From Streptomyces acidiscabies (lineage in GTDB: Bacteria > Actinomycetota > Actinomycetes > Streptomycetales > Streptomycetaceae): DNA of 64,000 nucleotides. Below, piece by piece: positions 59,346 through 64,000 of the stretch. The stretch spans positions 2,728,001 through 2,792,000 of the forward strand of contig NZ_JAGJBY010000002.1 of NCBI RefSeq assembly GCF_020010905.1. The letters are read 5' to 3'. The first letter of the stretch is position 1. Each line of letters starts with the position of its first letter. Both the position numbers and the translations under genes were made by a program. Below the pieces are notes generated by a model. The model did not search any database. It saw only the letters and a list, made by a program, of their open reading frames with translations, and was not told the origin of the DNA.

Positions 59346-60837
59346 GGTCCACCATGTCTCCGCTCGTCCTGCTCGCCGTGTACTCCACGATGGGGTTCGC
59401 GGGGCTCTCCACGATGGGGTTCGCGGGGCTCTCACCCCGTCGTGGCAGCCACGCTGGTCGAAAGTCCGGGTGGGCGGAGTAGGGCAACAGCAGGCACCGT
59501 ACGGCGTACCTCAGCGCCTTCCCCTCAATGGTTCGTGGATCGGTGTCCGCGCAGGCGTCCAGGATCAGCCGCTGGGATTCGATCCCCAGCACTCGCAGTT
59601 CGTGGTTTCCCTTTTGGAGGCGCTGTTCCTCATCACGGAGCCGGGCGTCGAGGAATCGTAGTCGTGGGTCGGTGCTCGTGATCGGCCCGGAGCGTTCCCG
59701 CGAACGTGCCCGGACGGTGAACTGATCCGCGTGCTGTGGACAGTGCGTGCCTCCGTCGGACGCGTCGTTCACTGTCGCGCCGTGCCCCGCCGGAACCCAG
59801 GTCCCGCAGCCAGGGTGGTGGCAGTATCCGCCGAAGCGGTTCGCCGGCAGTTGGAATTCGCCATGGCGTAGCGGGAGTCTTGGCTGGGGAGGGCCCCAGT
59901 TCGGCCGGGCCTTCACCTGTTCTGCCGCCCCGCTGTCCGTTGAGCCGAGCCCGGCCTCGGTTGCGACTTTCAGGGCGGCGGCCACGATCAATGGCCGAGG
60001 CTGCCAGCGGAAGCCGTCGGGTGCGTGGTCACTGTCCCACGCCTGGTGAACGACCTTGTCGGTATGAGGAAGGCGCACCGGCCGCTCCGCATCCCACGCA
60101 TCCTGCATCGAGCGGTACAACGCTCCGAAAAGCTCGTGAATCTGTGCCTGCGTCAGATCTTCCGAACCCTCCAGAAGGCGGTCGATCCGCTGCTGGCAGT
60201 CGAGAAGCTGGAGGTCATGGACCGGCTTGGTAGGCATTCGGCGGATGTCACGGCCGCAAGGCCTACTCGGCTTATAACGTCCCCAGCCCGGCGCGGGGCC
60301 GGGACAGATCCAGGACTGCGGAGCTCCAGGCCGCGGGGGATGAAGTCCAGCGTCACAACCCCGGCATTCCGAGATCAGGTAAAGCCGATGCTCCACGCAT
60401 GCGAAGGACCAAACCAGCCGCCATTTCAGGAGCCATCGGGCGCCGTTCTCCCTCAGACATACCGGACAGGCGTTGGAACGCTGGCGCAACACCATCCGCT
60501 GCCAATATCTCCAGCCGGCCAGGGCGTCCTGCCCTTCCGCGTCAGGTTGTGGAAGCGGATCCAGGGCCCCTCCTGCATAGCGAGCAAGCGTTATACCCCG
60601 CACCTGCTCCTCCGTCAGCCCAGTGGTGAGCCAGACGGATCGGACGACGGCGTCGCTGACGTGGTGGCCGAAAGCGTCCGACACCGAAGAGCCATTGGCC
60701 ATGCCCGTCATCCGCAGTGCCATGAGTCGGGAAACCTGGTTGAGTCGCGCGAGCGCGTCCACCCAGCTCAGCAGCGACTCACCGGAATACGGCTCGGGCA
60801 CCAGTGCAAGCCTGCGCAAGGGGCTTCGGACGTTCAT
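59338..60837 (-). CDS. TniQ3, TniQ-family target-selection protein
   Basis: A 499-residue TniQ starting MNVRSPLRRLALVPEPYSGESLLSWVDALARLN (ATG 60837, GAGAGGAG upstream). Zinc-finger region CPVCLRENGARWLLKWRLVWSFACVEHRLYLISECRGCD is very close to that of TniQ2. A longer C-terminus adds another Cys/His set (YCHHPGCGTWVPAGHG, HCPQHADQF) and a helical tail. The last residues include the tandem duplication SPANPIVE x2. It faces the tnsABC operon, so it is transcribed independently, with a palindrome and direct repeats in its leader. Confidence 0.88.
   Translation of the reverse strand: MNVRSPLRRLALVPEPYSGESLLSWVDALARLNQVSRLMALRMTGMANGSSVSDAFGHHVSDAVVRSVWLTTGLTEEQVRGITLARYAGGALDPLPQPDAEGQDALAGWRYWQRMVLRQRSNACPVCLRENGARWLLKWRLVWSFACVEHRLYLISECRGCDAGLHPPRPGAPQSWICPGPAPGWGRYKPSRPCGRDIRRMPTKPVHDLQLLDCQQRIDRLLEGSEDLTQAQIHELFGALYRSMQDAWDAERPVRLPHTDKVVHQAWDSDHAPDGFRWQPRPLIVAAALKVATEAGLGSTDSGAAEQVKARPNWGPPQPRLPLRHGEFQLPANRFGGYCHHPGCGTWVPAGHGATVNDASDGGTHCPQHADQFTVRARSRERSGPITSTDPRLRFLDARLRDEEQRLQKGNHELRVLGIESQRLILDACADTDPRTIEGKALRYAVRCLLLPYSAHPDFRPAWLPRRGESPANPIVESPANPIVEYTASRTSGDMVDRG
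59383..59430. repeat. Exact 24-bp tandem duplication near the tniQ3 3' end
   Basis: Two identical 24-bp copies (59383-59406 and 59407-59430) keep the tniQ3 frame and encode the repeated octapeptide SPANPIVE on the minus strand. Confidence 0.92.
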
Positions 60838-61714
60838 GATCTCCTCTCCGCGTTTCCCCAGGGTGCACAGACACTCCCGGAAAGCGGGGACTCCAACCCT
60901 TTGAGGCGAGTCGCCCATGGCACTGCCAATCATCGCCAGACCGGTGCGGGACTGTCCGGACCGGACAGTCCCGACGACGCCTATGTCACGCCTATGCCCT
61001 ATCGGAGACCAGTGGATTTCGCCCACCGCCGCGGGCGCACGCACACCATGTCCACCGGGACCCATCACGCAAGCGTGATCCATTCATTGACCCAGGCCGA
61101 GAAACTCGGGCCCTGGATCGGGGTCGTGGTGTGCTTGGAGCGGACTTCGTTGAACGAGCGGGCCCAGCCCGCGTCGAATGGGCCCGTGACATGCACGCAG
61201 TGAAGATCATGACGCCGAAGGGCACGGCGATGGTCACGGCTCGGTCCGAGGGCGACGTCGACCAGTCCGTTGCAAGGCCCGGCGGATGTCCCGTCCGGCG
61301 ACTTCGGTGACCCTGCGGCCGCGGCCGCAGGAATCGGTGACAACGTGGGAGCCGGATCCCCCGACTGCTCCGAACAGCACGTTTCTGCTCCTCGTCGACT
61401 GCCCGATCACGTCCGGAAGTTCGACACCTTGGGCGCCGACAAGGCACTGCGTACGGATATCGATCAGAACAGCGCGTCGTAGCCCCGGAACGCCACGGGC
61501 CTGCCGACGCACGACTTCCCCTTGTCCTGAGCGGCTCGCGCGTGGCTGACGTTCGAGCGGAGCGCCGAGCTGACAGGAGCGAACCCGCCCCGCGCATCAG
61601 TCCGCGGCGGGAACAGCGGACCGACCAGGGCGGACGGCGACGTCGGCACAAGGCGCCGGGGCGATCAGCTCACCGATCGCCCCACGCACGGTTCCCCGTC
61701 TCGTGCCCAGCGGG
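60838..61714. other. Right-flank region with degraded coding sequence, no intact gene
   Basis: About 875 bp between tniQ3 and the TetR gene. Minus-strand frames such as one ending at 61065 (HVTGPFDAGWARSFNEV..., stop inside a 7-bp-arm hairpin, ATCACGC-AA-GCGTGAT, 61064-61079) and one in another frame around 61234-61512 (VLIDIRTQCLVGAQGVELPDVIG...) look protein-like but neither is a complete gene. Together they suggest a frame-shifted relic. I do not recognise the family. Confidence 0.45.
60947..60996. promoter_or_regulatory. 27-bp palindrome plus 11-bp-spaced direct repeats upstream of tniQ3
   Basis: CGGGACTGTCCGG (60947-60959) and CCGGACAGTCCCG (60961-60973) are perfect 13-bp arms around one base. 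Next to it ACGCCTATG occurs twice (60977-60985, 60988-60996) with an 11-bp period, i.e. on the same DNA face. It is 110-160 bp upstream of tniQ3, so either an operator or part of a transposon end. Confidence 0.6.
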
Positions 61715-62371
61715 TCACTGGCGTCTTGCTGCCAGCAGGCCGTCCACCACCAGTCCGGCCAGGGCCTCCGCCCTGGCGTGACGGTCCGCCTGCTGCATGT
61801 GTTCCGGGCGCCCCAGGCGCCGGGCGAGAGGTTCCTGGACCAGCCCTGACACGGGAGCGATGATGGCGAAGACCACAACGTCCAGTGGAACCCGCGCCAT
61901 GCCACCGGAGGCCATCAGCCTCTCGATGCTGGGCGCGACGAGGGCGAGCGTCGGCTCGATGTAACGCTGGTAGAGGTAGTCCAGCCGCTCAGTGTCCTGT
62001 GCGGACTCGTCCGCCATCAGCATGGCGAGGTACGGCCGGCCGACGCTGACGCGGTAGAACTCCATGACGAACCGCCGCACCACGTTCTCGTCGTCACTCC
62101 CAGGGACGGGCGGCACCATGCCCTCGAGTTGGGCCCCGAGCGCAGCGTCCACCACGGCCCGCCAGTATGCCGCCTTGGAGCCGTAGCGGTCGTTGATGAA
62201 GGTGGGGCCGACCCCGAGCCGACGGGCGAGCTCCCGCGCCGACGCGCGGTCGTATCCGAGCGTCGCGAAGGCCTCCAGGCCCCGCTGCAGGACGTCCCGC
62301 TCGGTGGGCACCGCGGCGGAATCCGCCCTGGGGCGGCCCGGGCGTCGGGTGGTACTCGGCTGGTCTCCCAA
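61715..62371 (-). CDS. TetR/AcrR-family transcriptional regulator
   Basis: A 218-residue regulator. The N-terminal helix-turn-helix (about residues 25-70: ERDVLQRGLEAFATLGYDRASARELARRLGVGPTFINDRYGSKAAYWRAVVD) is typical of the family, and a helical ligand domain follows. TTG at 62371 is used because GAGGAGG lies 7 nt upstream and no ATG fits in frame. It is divergent from the secreted protein at 62727; the palindrome at 62664-62682 is the probable operator. Confidence 0.9.
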   Translation of the reverse strand: MGDQPSTTRRPGRPRADSAAVPTERDVLQRGLEAFATLGYDRASARELARRLGVGPTFINDRYGSKAAYWRAVVDAALGAQLEGMVPPVPGSDDENVVRRFVMEFYRVSVGRPYLAMLMADESAQDTERLDYLYQRYIEPTLALVAPSIERLMASGGMARVPLDVVVFAIIAPVSGLVQEPLARRLGRPEHMQQADRHARAEALAGLVVDGLLAARRQ

Positions 62372-62663
62372 GCATCCTCCTCAGTCGGCTGTACGGGCGC
62401 GTGCCCGCCAGTCGCACCAGCGTAGCCGTCCCGATCTTCACGCTTGAGCACCGTCAATGGGCCAGCAACCTCCCCGGATCCGACACCGAGGTTCCCGCCT
62501 GGACCGCGCTTGACACAGAGCGAGCAGGAGGTAATCCTACAGGTGTTGGATTTAATCCGGGTCGCTCACGGAGGGCCCGCACAGAGCCGCCCGCGCCGTC
62601 GGGCGGAGCATCCATTTACCCACCACGCAGATTCCCATCAACCCGGCATCGCGACCCCGGATA

Positions 62664-62682
62664 GTACGAAACCGTTTCGTAC
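62664..62682. promoter_or_regulatory. TetR-type operator palindrome
   Basis: GTACGAAACCGTTTCGTAC is a perfect 19-bp palindrome (9-bp arms, centre C) in the divergent region between the TetR gene and the secreted-protein gene, 45 nt before the latter. Size and placement are typical of TetR operators. The remaining intergenic DNA (62372-62663, 62683-62726) shows no gene. Confidence 0.8.
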
Positions 62683-62726
62683 GCAATGGGCTCGCGCCAG
62701 TACAGGGAACGGCACAAGGAGCCATC

Positions 62727-63803
62727 ATGCGTAAAACCACCGTCGGTGCGGCCGCTGTCGCATCCGCGCTCATCGCCTCGATCACCCTCGCCGCGGGAGG
62801 GACAGCCACCGCGACGACCGCCGACTCGACCGCGGCGCACCCCATCGCCGCCCAGAAGGGGCTGTCCCAGACCAGCATCCCGACCCTCGTCGATCCTGCC
62901 GCGGGCCTCACCTACGACCCCGACCAGCCCAACCAGTCATGGTACCTGACCGCGCACGTGACCGCGGGGGGCCACCGGTACGGCTTCCTGGTCCACTACC
63001 TCAACGCCAACTTCGGCACGCAGGGCAGCGCCATCTCGAAGGTGTCGGTGATCAACGAGGAGACGGGCTGGTACACGAAGTCGGAGACCCCCCTCCCCCT
63101 CGGAACGGGTCTGTCCGACAAGCAGGGGGTGGACATCCACACCGACAACGTCACCTGGACCGGCGATGCCAAGGAGATGAAGCTGCGCGCCAAGGTCCCC
63201 GAGGGGACCATCGACGTCACGCTGCGCCCTCGCGGAAACGTTCTCTACAACCTGGGGACGGGATACTTCCCCATGTTCGGTGACGCGAAATACTCGAACT
63301 ACGAGTACGCCCTGCCCACGGTGGACACCTCCGGGACACTGACCCTCAACGGCCGCGCCGAGAAGGTCCGCGGGCAGTCCTGGCTGGACCGCCAGTGGGG
63401 ACCTCTGCCGGATCTCACCACGGGTCGCGCCTCCTGGTCCTGGATGAACCTCAACCTGTCCAACGGCGACAAGGTCAGCGTCTGGAACCAGCAGTACGAC
63501 GGCAAGAAGAACAACTTCGCGACCATCCTGAAGCCCGACGGCACCCAGACCCTCACCGAGGCGACCCTCACGCCCGACGAATCCACCCGCTGGACCAGTC
63601 CGGCCAGCGGCAAGAGCTACCCCACGCGCTGGAAGGTCACCATCCCCGGCGAGCACGCCAAGCTGAACGTCGAGGTCTACGCCGAGGATCAGGAACTGCT
63701 GGTCCCGGGCCCCGGCTATGAAGGCAGCGCCAAGGTCACCGGCACCTACGACCACCGCCCGGTCACCGGCACCACGTACGTCGAAATCACCAGCGGCAAG
63801 TAG
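62727..63803 (+). CDS. Secreted lipocalin-fold protein, AttH/CrtC-like
   Basis: A 358-residue exported protein (signal about residues 1-30, MRKTTVGAAAVASALIASITLAAGGTATA). The body contains WYLTAHVTAGGHRYGFLVHYLN, MKLRAKVPEGTIDVTLRP, NVLYNLGTGYFPM, YEYALPTVDTSGTLTLNG, the hallmark GQSWLDRQWGPLPD, and ASWSWMNLNLSNGDKVSVWN. These are features of the CrtC/AttH double-lipocalin family (predicted secreted hydrolases or hydratases). The substrate is probably hydrophobic; the function is not established. ATG 62727 lacks a strong ribosome-binding site (CAAGGAG 8 nt upstream is acceptable). Confidence 0.85.
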   Translation: MRKTTVGAAAVASALIASITLAAGGTATATTADSTAAHPIAAQKGLSQTSIPTLVDPAAGLTYDPDQPNQSWYLTAHVTAGGHRYGFLVHYLNANFGTQGSAISKVSVINEETGWYTKSETPLPLGTGLSDKQGVDIHTDNVTWTGDAKEMKLRAKVPEGTIDVTLRPRGNVLYNLGTGYFPMFGDAKYSNYEYALPTVDTSGTLTLNGRAEKVRGQSWLDRQWGPLPDLTTGRASWSWMNLNLSNGDKVSVWNQQYDGKKNNFATILKPDGTQTLTEATLTPDESTRWTSPASGKSYPTRWKVTIPGEHAKLNVEVYAEDQELLVPGPGYEGSAKVTGTYDHRPVTGTTYVEITSGK

Positions 63804-63816
63804 CGCCGACTCGTCG

Positions 63817-63858
63817 ATGGCCTCGGCGCCGCCCTTGCAGGGGAGGCGCCGAGGCCAT
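63817..63858. terminator. Bidirectional terminator hairpin
   Basis: A perfect 14-bp stem, ATGGCCTCGGCGCC (63817-63830) with its reverse complement at 63845-63858, has a 14-nt loop. It lies between the secreted-protein stop (63803) and the convergent CoA-transferase stop (63887). Confidence 0.85.
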
Positions 63859-63886
63859 AGGCAGGTACCCGGCTACGCGGAAAACG

Positions 63887-64000
63887 CTAAGGCAGCGTGA
63901 TGCCGAGTCGCTCGGCGAGTTCGACGGCGCTGACGCCGTACGTCTCGCGGATCCGTACACCCTCGGGGCCGACGTCGAAGACGCCGTGGTCCGTGTAGAC
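63887..64000 (-). CDS. 3' end of a CoA-transferase subunit B-like gene (rest outside window)
   Basis: The last 37 codons of a minus-strand gene entering from beyond 64000 read VYTDHGVFDVGPEGVRIRETYG then VSAVELAERLGITLP and end at TAG (63887-63889). The pattern of TDxxVF-x-G-x-RETYGVS-x-EL is that of the C-terminus of family I (3-oxoacid/glutaconate type) CoA-transferase beta subunits. Too short for a substrate call. Confidence 0.65.
   Translation of the reverse strand, partial: VYTDHGVFDVGPEGVRIRETYGVSAVELAERLGITLP

Larger units (their letters stand above)
52578..60837. mobile_element. Tn7-like transposition module with four TniQ-type genes (ends unresolved)
   Basis: Coding content: tniQ1-tnsA-tnsB-tnsC-tniQ2 on the plus strand, and tniQ3 with a truncated tniQ4 on the minus strand, converging near 58.9-59.4 kb. 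Start/stop overlaps (11 nt tniQ1/tnsA, 11 nt tnsA/tnsB, TGATG tnsB/tnsC) show a single operon. TnsA + TnsB imply cut-and-paste transposition, TnsC the ATPase regulator, and TniQ the target selector. No Cas genes, CRISPR array, resolvase or obvious cargo is seen inside. By eye the region is less G/C-extreme than its neighbours. The left end should lie between 52463 and 52577 and the right end between 60838 and 61714; no matching inverted TGT/ACA ends were found by eye. Coordinates given are only the gene span. Confidence 0.85.

Noticed and set aside
52471..60991. Direct repeat TATGTCAC near both sides of the transposition module (52471 and 60982) as element ends or target duplication
   Set aside because: Only 8 bp is identical and it is in direct orientation, whereas Tn7-like ends are inverted. 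A match of this length is expected by chance over these distances.
60838..61083. N-terminal extension of tniQ3
   Set aside because: The open frame continues upstream but crosses the palindrome and direct repeats and lacks a ribosome-binding site; the ATG at 60837 has GAGAGGAG and aligns with the TniQ2 start.

Overview
The window is chromosomal DNA of a Streptomyces or very close relative. It has uniformly very high G+C with strong third-position G/C bias, many GTG starts and 1-4 nt start/stop overlaps. It also carries a complete conservon (cvnABCDE), twin-arginine lipoproteins, ROK/ABC sugar operons, and very few TTA codons.

Layout. 1-2.2 kb: the truncated end of fdhD, divergent from an oxalate/formate-type MFS antiporter with a 41-residue membrane peptide overlapping its 3' end. 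2.36-4.14 kb: a KAS III-like synthase and a GntR/FCD regulator. 4.3-15.6 kb: a ROK regulator, an RbsA-type sugar ABC transporter, a Gfo/Idh/MocA dehydrogenase, a TIM-barrel isomerase, a secreted sugar-dehydrogenase-like PKD/CBM protein and a secreted ThuA-DUF1080 protein. Together they look like an oxidise-then-eliminate (3-keto-sugar) route. 15.7-23.8 kb: an Ebo-like operon (inositol-phosphate-synthase-like protein, isomerase, EboA, TatD/EboB, EboE, Tat-exported isomerase) in which three adjacent genes carry large, mutually unrelated in-frame repeat expansions. 23.9-31.8 kb (minus): an oxalate module with a ThDP decarboxylase, formyl-CoA transferase, ADP-forming acyl-CoA synthetase and two OFA-type MFS transporters, behind a perfect inverted-repeat operator. 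32.2 kb: tRNA-Leu(GAG) with its own terminator. 32.5-39.4 kb: a CUT1 sugar ABC transporter, a GH35 beta-galactosidase and a ROK regulator.

39.7-43.6 kb: the conservon, whose P450 lacks the EXXR motif. 43.7-46.5 kb: a small coupled ORF between hairpins, a DMATS-type indole prenyltransferase and a convergent flavin monooxygenase, matching the known prenylated-indole pathway of actinomycetes. 46.6-52.5 kb (minus): a hydroxyproline catabolic operon (two-FAD/2Fe-2S dehydrogenase, DHDPS-like deaminase, epimerase, GntR regulator).

52.5-61 kb holds the main accessory element. It is a Tn7-like transposition module in the order tniQ-tnsA-tnsB-tnsC-tniQ, facing a minus-strand tniQ and a truncated fourth tniQ. 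TnsA and TnsB keep the expected catalytic residues (TnsB shows DD35E spacing). There is no Cas gene or CRISPR array, so four TniQ-type target-selector proteins in one element are the most unusual feature here. Its ends were not resolved. 61.7-64 kb: a TetR regulator, a perfect 19-bp operator-like palindrome, a secreted AttH/CrtC-type lipocalin-fold protein, a strong terminator, and the last codons of a CoA-transferase-like gene.
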